The notes beneath the pieces are model-generated. The model was not told the origin of the DNA and did no database searches. It was given only the letters and a program-made list of their open reading frames with translations. From Heterohyrax brucei (Eukaryota > Chordata > Mammalia > Hyracoidea > Procaviidae), in contig CM053162.1 of assembly GCA_028571685.1 (NCBI GenBank), forward strand, positions 13,148,001-13,212,000: a stretch of 64,000 nucleotides of DNA. Direction: 5' to 3'. A program made the translations under genes and the position numbers. Below are positions 45,471 through 56,936 of this stretch, one piece after another (position 1 is the first letter of the stretch; each line of letters opens with the position of its first letter).

Positions 45471-46455
45471 ATGGCTTCAGAAGGCTCCCAAACAAAAACA
45501 ACCAAGGAGTTTTCCAGATGAAGAAACTTTTCTGAAATCATCAGAAGGTGAATACAAAAGGATTACATATAGAGCCTTTCTTGACCTTATACAAAATGCA
45601 GCGGAACAAAAGGAAAAGTAAGTAAGCTGTTCAATCTGATGGAACACTAGTACTCTGAAATCCGACAGATCAAGAACAAAATCAAAGACATAGAAACTTC
45701 AATGCAAAGCCAAGAAAACAGAATGGAACAAATGGAAAAAAGAATTTCTAACTTGGAAGACAGAGCTACTGATGCCAGCGTCTACGAGCAGAAATCAGAA
45801 AAAAGAAACAAGAAAAATGAAGAAGCATTAAGAAGCATGTGGGACTGTATTAAGATGAACAACCTTCGATTAATTGGAGTCCCTGAACAGATTGAGACAA
45901 CTGAGAACACACAGAATATCATTGCTGAGCTGCTGACAGAAAAATTCCCAGAAATCATGAAGGAAGAGAATATTGATATTCCAGATGCATATCATATGCC
46001 ACCCAATATAGATCTCAAAAGAAAGACTCCAAGACATATTATAATCAAGCTTAACAAAATGAAACATAAGCAGCAACTCTTAAAGGCAGCAAGATTCAAA
46101 GCAAAGCTAACATTCAGAGGTAAGCTCTGTTGGCTTTCGTCAGATTTTTTCAGCAGAAACCATGCTGGCACGGAAACAGTGGCATAACACATTCAAAGCC
46201 TTGAAGGAGAAGAACTTCCAACCAAGAATTATATATCCTGCAAAAGTATCTTTCAAATATGAAAATGAAATTAAGACATTCCCAGATAAGCATAAACTCA
46301 GAAACTTTGGAAAAACCAGACCAAAACTACAAGTAATACTGAAAGAAGTTCTTTGCTTTGTCTTAGAAGGACAAAACCACTACCTTTGTATTTTAGAACG
46401 ACACATCATCCAGAGTTCTACTCAGGGAAGGCTCCAAACTCAATCACAGCTTTAA
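45471..46455 (+). pseudogene. L1 ORF1 remnant (second copy)
   Basis: The best preserved + strand ORF1 here. A likely start is at 45471 (MASEGSQ). The coiled-coil begins near 45700 ('QENRMEQMEKR'), the RRM has 'NLRLIGVPEQ' (about 45862-45891), followed by 'TPRHIIIKLNKMKHK' and the C-terminal 'FQPRIIYPAK'. Frame shifts occur near 45520 and in a T-run at 46146, and a stop lies near 45626, so it cannot code. Usual length is about 300-340 residues, and the region fits that. Confidence 0.88.
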
Positions 46456-46868
46456 TACTGAAAGAAACAATCCAGTGATTATCATGACAACTACGGTGTC
46501 ATCATATTAAAAAGAGGGATGTGCTACAGTCGTTAAAGTCCTTCCAGATGGAGAGGAAGTCAACAAGACTGGTAGTAATTAAAACTGGATTTATATGTAG
46601 TTTATTAAGAGGGATCATAGGGGCACAACAAAGATGCAACATACCATATTAAGAAATGTAACCCAGGAGTCTCAAGAAGTACAAAACCAGCTCTGAAAAA
46701 GATGAAAAATCAACTCACCAACTCGACGGCTTGGCAAAAAGAATGTCCCAGAACAGACGAATAAGAACAACAGAGAAAACATCAATACAAAAATAAACAT
46801 ATCACAATGGCAGCACTGAACACATACCTGTCAATAATTACATTGAATGTGAAAAGATTAAGAATAAG

Positions 46869-47209
46869 AATCAGGGACAGAAATATAGATTCGATTTGGA
46901 AATTGTTAAATAATGATAATTAAAATTGTAAAGGTAGGTGTGATCTCAAGGCAGAAAGAAGAAGGCAAATAGACTAAAGACAGAACATTGGAGAAAATCA
47001 TCAGCAGAAATTAGCCAGAACTTCAAGGAGAGAAGAAACTTAAAACAACAATAGGTTTAATGAAATAGAGGGGAGAGGTTGCATGGAATGGATTGGTTGT
47101 AAGAAAGTTGAGGCCAATGCTATAGATACCTCTTTTTAAATGTAAAAGGAATCAGTGAAACAGTAAAAATATTTCTTATGCCAGTAAGACAAAGGGAATA
47201 TTTTTAAAA
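46869..47209. other. Unassigned non-coding DNA
   Basis: No gene seen. The A-rich left flank follows the duplicated L1 target site. Confidence 0.4.
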
Positions 47210-47600
47210 TTGTTTTATTGTGGTAATGCATACATATATATGTATATACATGTATCCATACACATGCATAAAACCAAACAATTCTCAGTTTAGTATTTCT
47301 TTAACATGTACATTCAGTGACATTGATTATATTCATCATGTTGTACAGCCAACACCACTATCCATATTCAAGTTATCCCATCACCATTAGTAGAAAGTCA
47401 GTAACCTCCAGGCAATAACTCCCCCTTTACCAGTCCCTCCTGATCCTGGAAACCACTAATAAACTTTGGATTCTAAACATTTGTCTGTTCTAGATATTTC
47501 ATACAAACAAGATCATAAAATGTTTGTCTTTTTGTGACTAACGTATGTCTTACAGGGATGTTTTCAAAGTTTATCTATGCTATACCATACGTCAAGACAA
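47210..47600 (-). mobile_element. Ancient L1M 3'-end fragment
   Basis: Reverse L1M wording: 'ttattgtggtaatgcataca', 'tattcatcatgttgtacagc', 'ccaacaccactatccatatt'. No coding capacity. Confidence 0.7.
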
Positions 47601-48626
47601 GATATTTTATCCCAAATTGTGACACTCTAGACACATTTGGAGGGAAGACAGCCAAAACACATGAGAAAAATCTAACAAGTACAACAAATTAGGAAGAAAA
47701 CTTGAGTGAGGGTATCTAGGTGTTAATTATGAGGCTTAATTATGAAGATAAAGCAAATTCTCCCATTTCTTAGAGAAAGAAGAAATGTGAAGATGAAGAC
47801 ACTGAGCTATCAAGTCAACAAGAAGAGTAGAGCTACTAGTAAAGAAATAAAACACGAAAGATCTATAGATGTCTCCAGCCATCTACTGTAAGAAATGAAG
47901 AAAGACAAGGATTATGGAAAGTAACAGCATTTTAGAACAGCATCTGTGGAAGGAAATTTGGTAAGGAGCTAACAAGATGTGAAAAAGTATGAGTGAAGGT
48001 TCGACTGGCTTTAGATAACATGAATTTGTTATGGATCAAATCAGCACCATTTTATGACTCCCTTGAGCTATTCTTGACTGCTGAGGAGTAGGAACAGAGG
48101 AAAGCGAAGTCAGTTATAAGCACTGGAAATGGGAAGAAAGGTCAGAGGCCTGAGGTGTTCAGTTTTAGAGAGAGAAACATTGACAGGACTACTTCAATAC
48201 AAGAAACGGACAGGGCAGCTGGGAGATTAGGGACACTGTGTCTAGGGACCACAGGTCACAATGAGGGAGAAGAGATTGTTCAAGGCATTCGGGGAGGAGA
48301 CTTTCTGCATCTTTATTGTGGTCAGAAGGGAGGAGGCTTAAGATTAATTCCACAAACATGTTTTGCTCATCAGTTATGCGTCTTCCTTTGCTTTAAACTT
48401 TAGTTCACGGTTAATAATGCCTGCAAGTTTCCTGCTCTTATGCAACAATGTTGTAGCAGTGAAGGCAAAAGATAATAAGAAAGATAATAAAAAGTAATTT
48501 GGGAAAATATAAGGAGGTAAGTAGACTATTTAAATGGCTGTGTGATTACCATGCACTGGATAGTAAAGCATCTCTCTGTAGAGAGACAAACCCAGATTAA
48601 AACCAAAGATAAATAACTAAACACAA
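47601..48626. other. Mostly unassigned DNA
   Basis: Contains an LTR fragment at 48007-48107, described separately. An 82-codon frame at 48155-48403 (+) has no motif. Confidence 0.45.
48007..48107 (+). mobile_element. Fragment of the older MaLR-like LTR subfamily
   Basis: About 100 bp matching the reverse complement of 43724-43826 at roughly 90% by eye, including 'ccattttatgactccctt'. Flanking sequence does not match, so only an LTR piece is present. Confidence 0.75.
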
Positions 48627-48773
48627 TAAACCAAACCCAGTGCCATCGAGTCACTTCTGACTCACAGTGACCCTATAGTCAGAGCAGAACTGCCTCACAG
48701 AGTTTCCAAGGAGTGCCAGCCTTTTGGTTAGAAGCCATAGCACCTAACCACTAGCCATTAGGATTTCCAGATC
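48627..48773 (-). mobile_element. AfroSINE
   Basis: Reverse SINE from 'ccagtgccatcgagtcactt' to 'cacctaaccactagccatta'. Close to consensus in the 3' core. Confidence 0.9.
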
Positions 48774-49016
48774 AGAATTACTAAATAGAGCCCATGCGAT
48801 AAAGGAAGGAAGAGAGTTACAGGCAGAGGAAATACCCAATGAGAAAGGCTAAATGCATAACAAATGTTTGGGGAAGGAACAAAGATCATTTTAACTATTG
48901 TGGGAGAAACGAAGAGAAGAGTGTTATGGCTATGGTCAAAGAAGTCAGCAGAAACAAGAACATGTATGATTTTATAAGGTAATGTGAGCTGTTTGGGTTT
49001 TTGTTTTTTCACTTGC

Positions 49017-49526
49017 TGTCATGGATTGAATTGTGTCCCCCCAAAAATATGTATAGAAATTCATTGATTTAATAATTACCAGTAATGCATGATTGCCCTC
49101 CATTTTGTGATTTTCCTATGCTGTATGTTAAAGAGGATTAGGATGGGACTATAAATCCCTTCCTAAGGACATCTCCCTGTCCCATTGCAAAGGTAGTTTC
49201 CCTGGAGTGGTGCTTGCACCACCTTTTATCCTTTTATCTTACAAGAGATAAAAGGAAAGGGAAGCACGCAGAGAATGGGGAACCGCATACTATCAAGAAA
49301 ACAGCACCAGGAGTAGAGCAGGTCCTTCAGACTTGAGGTTCCTTCACTAAGATGCTCCCAAAGACTGATGCAAGGACTTTCCTCTAGAGCCAACAGAAGG
49401 AAAACCTACCTTGGAGCTGACACCATAAATTTAGACTTTCAGCTTACGGGACTGTGACAAAATTTCTCTTTTGAAAGCCATTCATTTATGGTATTTCTGT
49501 TAGAGCAGTACCTGATGAATAAAACA
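49017..49526 (+). mobile_element. Solo MaLR-like LTR
   Basis: A 510-bp LTR beginning TGTCATGGATTGAATTGTG and ending AATAAAACA. The flanking 5-mers (cttgc and tgtac) do not match, so the duplication has decayed or an end was rearranged. Confidence 0.87.
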
Positions 49527-50979
49527 TGTACTATGAACACCAATGTTGGTTTTGAGTTGGGAAGATATATGGACTAATGTATTCATTAAAAGAATTTGGG
49601 AGTGCAAAATAAAGAGAAGCATCAAGGATGCCACCTAAACCTTTGTCTCAAAGATCTGGTAGCCCTTTTTTGAGATGAGGAAGAGTACAGAGTAGACTTG
49701 AAAAAGGGGTGTAGATTGACAGAAAATTAGAATGCTCTTTTGCCACATTAAGTTTAAGGTGCCAGATGGTGGTCCCAAAGATGGAAAAAGTTCTAAAACA
49801 TAAAGTATGGATAAAGGAAAAAAGGATTGAGTAGGTCAAAAGCATTACGAGTAAAGAATCTTGAGTTGCAGATGGATTACCACCCTTATTCAACATCCTT
49901 GAGGTTGTTACAAACAAGACAGGATACTGCTTGAGGGGGAAAAAAATTGAAGAAAAATACTGAAATATTGTAATGAACAAGGGAAAGTTGTCCTAATGAG
50001 AGCCTAAGTGTTGGTGGATGATGGGGAACAGGTGCATGCATACACACAATGCAAGGCAGTTGAGAAGGGTAGTTGATGGAGACCAAACATATTTACTTGA
50101 AAATAATTACAGTGGTATCTTGGCATGAACAAAAAAAACTCATTAATGTAAGATTGCATAAAAAAATAAAGCATAGTCAGTCAAGGTCTTTTATCCTAAC
50201 GATAAAGATATTGTTATCCCACTGAATGGGGTAATTCACTGAGGGAGAGTATTAAGAGATGTCCAATATTTTACAAGAGAAGAGTGTAACAAGAGATGAA
50301 CCTTGGAAAATCCAGCTTTGAACATGCAATTCTTTTACATTTAACCTAAGATTTCTTCTTTTCTATATTTGTGTGTGTGTTTTCCCATCATGGTGTTTGG
50401 CTACTATTTCTCCAAGCAAACCAGTGATTTCTAATGAAATTTGCTGAATTTCAAGCAGCCACATGTGTATGAAAGCTGCCCAAGTTAGATATTTTGGAAT
50501 GCTGATTTTCCATACATATCAACATTTGGTAATTATCATCAGAACTATTCATGCAAGTTTAAAAGTGGAAATAAAATTAAAAGAGATTCAACAGGGTTTT
50601 GCCTGGAACCTCAGATGACCTACTGGGTAACCCTTAAGGGTAATCATTCCTTTCAATGACTGCAAAACCATCAAGCTGTATGTGGCTAGGCACTCTTAAC
50701 TTCTGAAAACATTTTGAAACTAAATACCTGAACATTTCCTCTTAAAACCTCGCACATATAGGGTGGAGTAATACCTCACTAACTGAAACATTATAACAAG
50801 AATGCTTCAGAACTGACATGTCTATGTTTGTACACTTTTCTAATTTTTAAGTGTCCAAAGGCCTATTCTAAGTTTTGTTTTATATCTCTCTAGAAGGCTT
50901 AGCACATAAGTTTCAAGGAATAATATCACTGGTAATGCATATTAGTTATTGATTGCTGTGTGATAAATTACTCAAAACA
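49527..50979. other. Unassigned non-coding DNA
   Basis: About 1.45 kb. A 110-codon frame on the - strand at 49648-49980 has no recognisable domain. Confidence 0.5.
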
Positions 50980-51200
50980 TAAAACCAAAAAAAGAAACCC
51001 AGTTATTTCTGAGTCATTTCTTACTCATGGTTGACTCTCTATCAGAGTAGAACTACACTCCAGAGCATTCTCAAGGCTGACTTTTTTAGAAGTGGAATGC
51101 CAGATCTTTCATCGGAGGCACTTCTGAGTGAACTAAAACAAACGATGTTTCAGCTAGCAAGCCAGCATATTAACCATTTGTACCACCAGAGACTCATATA
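50980..51200 (-). mobile_element. AfroSINE, long variant, diverged
   Basis: Reverse SINE with core 'gagtcatttcttactcatgg' and head 'taaccatttgtaccaccaga'. Confidence 0.78.
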
Positions 51201-51433
51201 CTGTGAGCATAAGGATGTTCTCTGATCTTTTCCCCTAGAAAGCTTTAAAGATTTGACTCAAAGTTAAATCTTTAAACAACGTGTAATATGTTTTTATGTT
51301 TTGTGCAAATTGAATATCCAAATTTATTTTTTCCTTCATGAAAAACCAGTTGTCTTAGCCCCGTTTGTTGGATTGTCCAAACTTTTCTTATTGATCAGTA
51401 ATACTATTTTGGCCACATTTTGATACATGTGGG
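51201..51433. other. Unassigned AT-rich DNA
   Basis: Nothing recognised in this stretch. Confidence 0.35.
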
Positions 51434-51500
51434 TACACACACACACACACATATGTATATACACATACACATGTATGTGTCTCTGTGTGTGTATATCCAC
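51434..51500. repeat. (CA)n/(TG)n microsatellite
   Basis: A run of about nine AC units, followed by AT/AC-rich and then TG-rich sequence that can pair with it. Confidence 0.93.
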
Positions 51501-51539
51501 ATATGTTGAAATGTGACTAATATAATACGCAATGTTATA

Positions 51540-51900
51540 TATTGTGGTAAAGTACCTTGTCTTGATTATGTGGCTTTGTAATAAATCTTGATATCTGTTC
51601 AGGCAGTTTCCAGCCTTGTCTTTTTTCTTGACATCTGATCTTCCGAGTGATTTTTAGACTTGTTTTACTAAATTACACAAAATACATATTGAGATTTGTT
51701 TAGCACTGTATTGACTCTGTAGATACAATAGGGGAAGAATTGAATTTACAGTATTGAGTTTAATAAGAGATTTTAACAAAAACATGTGATATTAACTCTA
51801 ATTATTTGCCTGAGATACCTGTGAAGTTCTGTTATATTCCTGTTGGAAGCATCCTTTTATCATTATGAAATATTCCTTTATACCTGGGCTAGTGCCTTAT
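51540..51900 (-). mobile_element. Ancient L1 ORF2 fragment
   Basis: Antisense L1 wording: 'gtattgactctgtagataca', 'ttacagtattgagtttaat'. No frame survives. Confidence 0.5.
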
Positions 51901-51916
51901 TTTAAAAATCTGCTTT

Positions 51917-53060
51917 GGGGATGGAGTCAAAATGGTAGACTAGACGCACATCTCCTTAATTTCCTCTAAACACTAAGGCCCGGACTGATAATTACACATA
52001 GATTTCTGGACACCTAGTGAGCCCTAAGACACAGCATAGGGCTGGCTGTCAGTTCGAGCTACATGCCACTAAACGGGAAACTTCTCCTTTGCTGACTCCT
52101 GCTCTTGTTGGATGGCCGACTCCTGTGGACTGAAGGTAACTGGCATTTTTAACATTTTCTTCTTTATGTTAGCCAGCAGGTAGGGAATGGGTTTAACTGG
52201 CAGCTATGCTGGGCCTCAGTGCTGAAGTGATCAGAAGGTGGAAAAGCCACATTTTGAAAGCCTGGCTCTGGACTCAGAGCACCACAGCCCTACCACCTTC
52301 TCTTTTTGGAACTCCACCATAGATTCAGCTATTTCTTGGAGGGCAGCACAGCTTGACCAGGACACTATCTTGTTAGATTGTGAGAAGGAGTTACCCCACC
52401 AGAGGTCTCAGCAAGGGCTAATTCCCAGCCTGGGAGGCACTGCCAGCCCAGGGAGCAATTTTCCAGCAGAAAAGCTATGTTTAGCACAGTGTAGCCTTAC
52501 AGATAGAGCCTGTTGGGTATGAAAGCAGGGCAGTAGCATGTCCCAAATTTGAGCTACATCACAGCATCTGGGGATGGCTGAAGAGATGCTTCTGTTGTCA
52601 GCTAAAAGGAGGGGCTTGCCACACTTGACAGCCTGACTGATATTGGAAGCTGTGAGATAGCTTTTACCATTTTAAAATAAGACTACCTACATGAATAACT
52701 GCAGTGCAGCCCAATAGCATCTCTTCTAGTCTTTAGTGACTCATATAGTAGGGTCGGCCAACTGCCCTCTAGTGACTCCATAAGTAAGGCTGTGTCTTTG
52801 TCAGCCAGGAGGCGGAGCCTGCTACCCCAGAGCATCCACTGGGCCCATTCATTGTAGCTCACAGATGTAGCTGGTGACTAGTGACCAACCCACTTTTCAG
52901 AACTATATCTCAGCTACTGTTGAGGAAACACCAGAGAAACTGAAAGGCCCCTAGATGTTCTGAAAGGAACAAACACCAGCCAAACATTTAAAGAAACATC
53001 CAACCATGGTTCCAGAAAACTCCCAAAATAATGAAAGAACTTCCAAGATGAAGAAGACTT
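51917..53060 (+). promoter_or_regulatory. L1 5' UTR (promoter region)
   Basis: About 1.1 kb between the L1 5' end and ORF1. L1 5' UTRs carry an internal RNA polymerase II promoter. Unlike the copy at 44121, the 'agcacagtgtagcc' unit occurs only once here (about 52486). Confidence 0.6.
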
Positions 53061-53835
53061 TCTGAGACTAGCAAAGATTGACTAGAGAAGAATTATATAG
53101 AGAGCCCTTCTAGATATTACACAAAAAGCAGCAGGGCAAAATGAAGAATTGAGAAAGCTGTTTGAACTGATGGAATGTCAGCATTGTAAAATTAGGAAGA
53201 TCAATAACAAAATTACAGAATTAGACAATTCAATTCAAAGCCAAAAGAGCAGAATTGAACAACTGGAAATTAGACTCACTGACCTTGAAGACAGAGCTAC
53301 TGACACCAGCATTTATGAGGAGAAATCAGAGAAAAGAAACAAGAAAAATGATGAAGCATTAAGAAACATATGGGACTCTATCAAGAGGGATAATCTATGA
53401 TTAATTGGAGTTCCTGAACAGGGAAACACAGAGACTATTGTTGTTGAGTTGCAGACAGAAAACTTTACTTAAATTATGAAAGAAGAGAACATAGGCATCC
53501 CAAAGAAAGATACCAAGACATTATAATCAAGCTTAACAAAATGAAACATAAGCACAAACTCTTAAAGACATTGAGACTCAAAGCAAAGCTAACATTCAGA
53601 GGGAAGCCATGTATGCTTCCATCTGAGTTCTCAGCAGAAATCATGTTGGCATGGAGGTAGTGTAATGACACATTCAAAGCCTTGAAGGAGAAAAACTTCC
53701 AACCAAGAATTATATATCCTGCAAAACTGTCTTTCAAATATCAAGATGGAATTAAGACATTTGCAGATAAACAGAATCTCAGAGGCTTTGTAAAAACCAA
53801 ACCAAAGTGACAAGAAATACTGAAAGAAGCTCTTT
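53061..53835 (+). pseudogene. L1 ORF1 remnant (third copy)
   Basis: A coiled-coil stretch is open at 53149-53400, with heptad-like 'KINNKITELDNSIQ' and 'RIEQLEIRLTDLEDRATD'. A stop follows 'SIKRDNL' at 53398. The RRM and C-terminal domain continue in other frames ('KNFQPRIIYPAK' near 53694-53730). Confidence 0.85.
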
Positions 53836-54042
53836 GCTTAGGAAAACAAAACCATCAAGTGTATATTTAGGAGGCAATGTAAGACACAACATCCAGAAGC
53901 CTACTCAGGGAAGGCACAGAACTAAATAAAAATTATAATATTAAAAGAAAGAATCCAGTGATCATATCACAAAAACTATGAAACTATCACATTAAAAAGA
54001 GGGATAAACTACAGTAGTTATATTCCTTCCAAATGGAAAGGA

Positions 54043-56077
54043 AAACAATGTGATCAACCACACAAATAACACAAAAGATAAGAATCACTTGATTTTTGTC
54101 AATTGACACAGAACAGGCATTTGACAAAGGCCAACACCCACTCATGGTGAAAACTCTCAGGAAAATAGGAATAGAAGGTAAATTCTTCAAAGCACCAAGG
54201 GACATCTATGCAAAGCCATCTGTCTACATCACCCTGAATGAAGAGACACTAAAAGAATTCCCCTTGAGAAAAGCAACTAGACAAAGATATTTACTCTCAC
54301 CTCTCGTATTCAACATTGTACTAGAAATTCTGGCCAGAGCAATTAGACAAGACAAAGAAATAAAGGACATCTGCATTAGCAAGGAAGAAGTAAAAATCTT
54401 CCTATTTGAAGATGATGTGATTATATACTCAGAGAATCCTAAAGAATCCAGAAGTAAACTACTCAAACCAATAGCAGAGCTCAGCATAGTATCAGAATAT
54501 AAAATAAACATAAGTAAATCAGTAGGACTCCTTTATAGCAACAAAGAGATCATTAAAGAAGAAATCACCAAATCACTGCCATTTATTGGACCCTGCAAGA
54601 AGATAAAATAACTAGGAATAAATTCAGCTAGAGAAATAAGAGACCTATACAAAGAGAACTACAAGACCTTACCACAAGAAACTAAGAGAGGCTGGCATAA
54701 ATGGAGAAACTTGCCCTCCTCATAGATAGGAAGACTTAACATTGTGAAAATGTCTTTTACCCAAAGTAATCTACATATACAATGCAATCCAAGTACAAAT
54801 TCCAGTGACTGTCTTTAAGGAAATGGAGAAAAAAATCACCAACTTTGTTTGGAAAGGGAAGACACCCAGGATAAGTGAAGTACTACTGAAGAAGAACTCA
54901 TGGGATGACCTCTCACTACTCAACTTTAGAACCTAAGACACTGCCACAGTAGTCAAAACAGCCTGATACTGGTACAAATAGAGACATATAGACCAATGGA
55001 ATGAAGTTCAGACCTCAGAGATGCTGTCAACCTCTTATGAAAAGTTAATATTTGACAAACCCCTAAGATTCTAAATGAGTAAAAAAGGTCTCTTTAACAA
55101 ATGGTGCTGTCAAAATTGGATATCCATCTGCAAAAATTGAAACAAGACCTACATCTCACACCTTACACAAAAACCAACTCAAGTTGGATAAAAGATCTAG
55201 ATATCAAATCTACAATGATAAAGATCATGGAACAAAAAATAAGATCAACAATGGAAATTCTAATAAATAACTTAGACTTCAGAATCTGACCAACAGAGTA
55301 TGATCAATCGAAGAGAAAATAGATAAATGGGAACTTCTAAGAATCAAACACTTTTGCTCATCCAAAGACTTTATCAAAAGAATTAAAAGACCACCTACAG
55401 AATGGGAAAGAAATATTTGGGAACCATAAGCCAAACCAATTTCTGATCTCCATAATCTACAAGGTATTGCAAAATATGAACATGGAAAGGTTAAACAACC
55501 CAATTAAGCATTGGGCGAAGGAGATAGGCAGACACTTCGCTAAAGAGGATATCTAGGCAGCCAAATACATGAGGAAATGATGACGATCATTAGCTATTAT
55601 GGAAATTCAAATCAAAACTACATGAGATAACATGTCACCCCCAGCAAGATTGGCCATGATCCAAAAAACACAAAACATCAAGTGCTGGAAAGGCTGTGGA
55701 GAAATTGGAGCTCTTCTACACTGCTGGTGGAATTGCAAAATACAGCCTTCTTGGAAAGCAATGTAGTGCTTCCGTAAAAGGCTGGGAATTTACATACCGT
55801 TTGACCCAGTAATCCCACCGCTTGGAATATATCCTACAGAATCAGGGCAGTCACACAAATGGACACATGCGCATAAATGTTTATTGCAGCACAGTCCACA
55901 ATAGCAAACCAAAGGAATCAACCCAGATGCCCAATAACAGATGAATGGATAAAGAAACTGGTACATATAGTCAGTGGAACACTATGCAACGATAAAGAAC
56001 AACGATGGTTTTAGAAAGCACCCCATAACCTGATTTCAATTGGAAGACATTATGTTGAGTGAAATCAGTCAGCAGCA
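54043..56077 (+). pseudogene. L1 ORF2 remnant, reverse transcriptase onward
   Basis: Starts abruptly inside the reverse transcriptase. An open stretch at 54096-54611 has 'SIDTEQAFDKGQHP', 'RQRYLLSPLVFNIVLEILARAI' and 'FEDD' where FADD is expected (about 54407). Later parts include the C-terminal 'FQLEDIMLSE' near 56034. Numerous stops. Confidence 0.9.
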
Positions 56078-56936
56078 CAAGGCTTTGAATGTGTCATCCT
56101 ACTGTCTCCCTGCTGAAATAGTTTTTGTCGAGAAGTCTGATGAAGAGCTCCAGGGTTTCCCTCTGAATGTTAGCTTTGCTTTGAGTCTTACTGCCTTTAA
56201 GAGCTTCCGTTTATGTTTCATTTTATTAAACGTGATTATAATATTTCTTGATGTCTTTCTTCAGGGGTTTGGTTTTTGTGGCATTTGATACCCGTCTTGG
56301 ATATCTATGCTCTCTTTTTTCGTAATTTCAGGGAAGTTTGCTGTCTGCAACTCAACAACAATACTCTGTGTTTTCAACTATCCCTCCTTGTTCAGGAACT
56401 TCAGTTAATCATAGATTATTCCTCTTGATAGAGTCCTACATGTTTCTTAATGCTTCTTCATTTTTTAAAATGCTTTTCTCTGTTTTCTCATAAATGCTGG
56501 TGTCATGTGCTCTATCTTCAAGGTTACTAAGTTTGACTTCTATCTTCTCAATTTTCTTCTGTTGACTTTGGATTGAGTTGTCTAATTCCATAATTGAGTT
56601 ATAGATCTGCTCTATTTCAGATCATTGATGATCCAACAGTTTGAATAACTTGCTTAATTTTTAATTTTGCTCTGCTGCATTTTGCTTGGCTTGGCTGGGA
56701 GGAGTCTATATATTATTCTTTTGTACTTGACCTCCAATAGTTTCAGAAAGACTTCTTCATCTGGGTAACTTTTGATTCTTTATTTTTAAAATGTTCTGGA
56801 GCCTTGTGAGCTGCTTCTTTGAACGGTTAGAGGTGGATTTTTGCCTTCAGGCCATCTAGGGTATGTTCAGTTTCTCTGGTTTTACCTCATCAGCAGCTGA
56901 GGCATAGTTCTGAGATGGAAGCTGGTCACCACCTGC
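56078..56936 (-). mobile_element. Inverted L1 ORF1 and 5'-UTR piece
   Basis: Directly after the ORF2 C-terminus of copy 3 comes an L1 in the opposite orientation, starting in the ORF1 C-terminal domain (reverse of 'AFKSFRLCFILLN'-type antisense text at about 56190) and running back through the coiled coil to the 5' UTR at about 56700-56936. It is cut at 56936 by the poly(T) of the next L1. Confidence 0.82.

Larger units (their letters stand above)
44121..46853 (+). mobile_element. L1 copy with intact 5' end but lacking most of ORF2 and the 3' UTR
   Basis: It begins with the L1 5' end ('ggggtggagtcaagatggc'), runs through 5' UTR and ORF1, and stops about 45 bp into ORF2 (after 'cattgaatgtga'). 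No long poly(A) tail follows; only a few A residues lie before the right copy of the 15-bp duplication. It contains a nested reverse L1 3' UTR at 44365-44609. L1 inserts are normally truncated at the 5' end, so this form is unusual. Confidence 0.88.
51917..56077 (+). mobile_element. L1 copy 3, 5' end present, large internal deletion
   Basis: Begins at the L1 5' end ('ggggatggagtcaaaatgg'). It has a 5' UTR (51917 to about 53060), ORF1 remnant, then a junction near 54042 where the inter-ORF spacer joins the middle of the reverse transcriptase. About 4 kb relative to copy 1 coordinates (about 2 kb of L1 sequence) is missing, including the whole endonuclease. It stops at 56077, at the ORF2 C-terminus, against an inverted L1 piece. 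Confidence 0.88.

Noticed and set aside
49012-49531. Target-site duplication for the solo LTR at 49017
   Set aside because: The flanking 5-mers cttgc and tgtac do not match, so no duplication is claimed.
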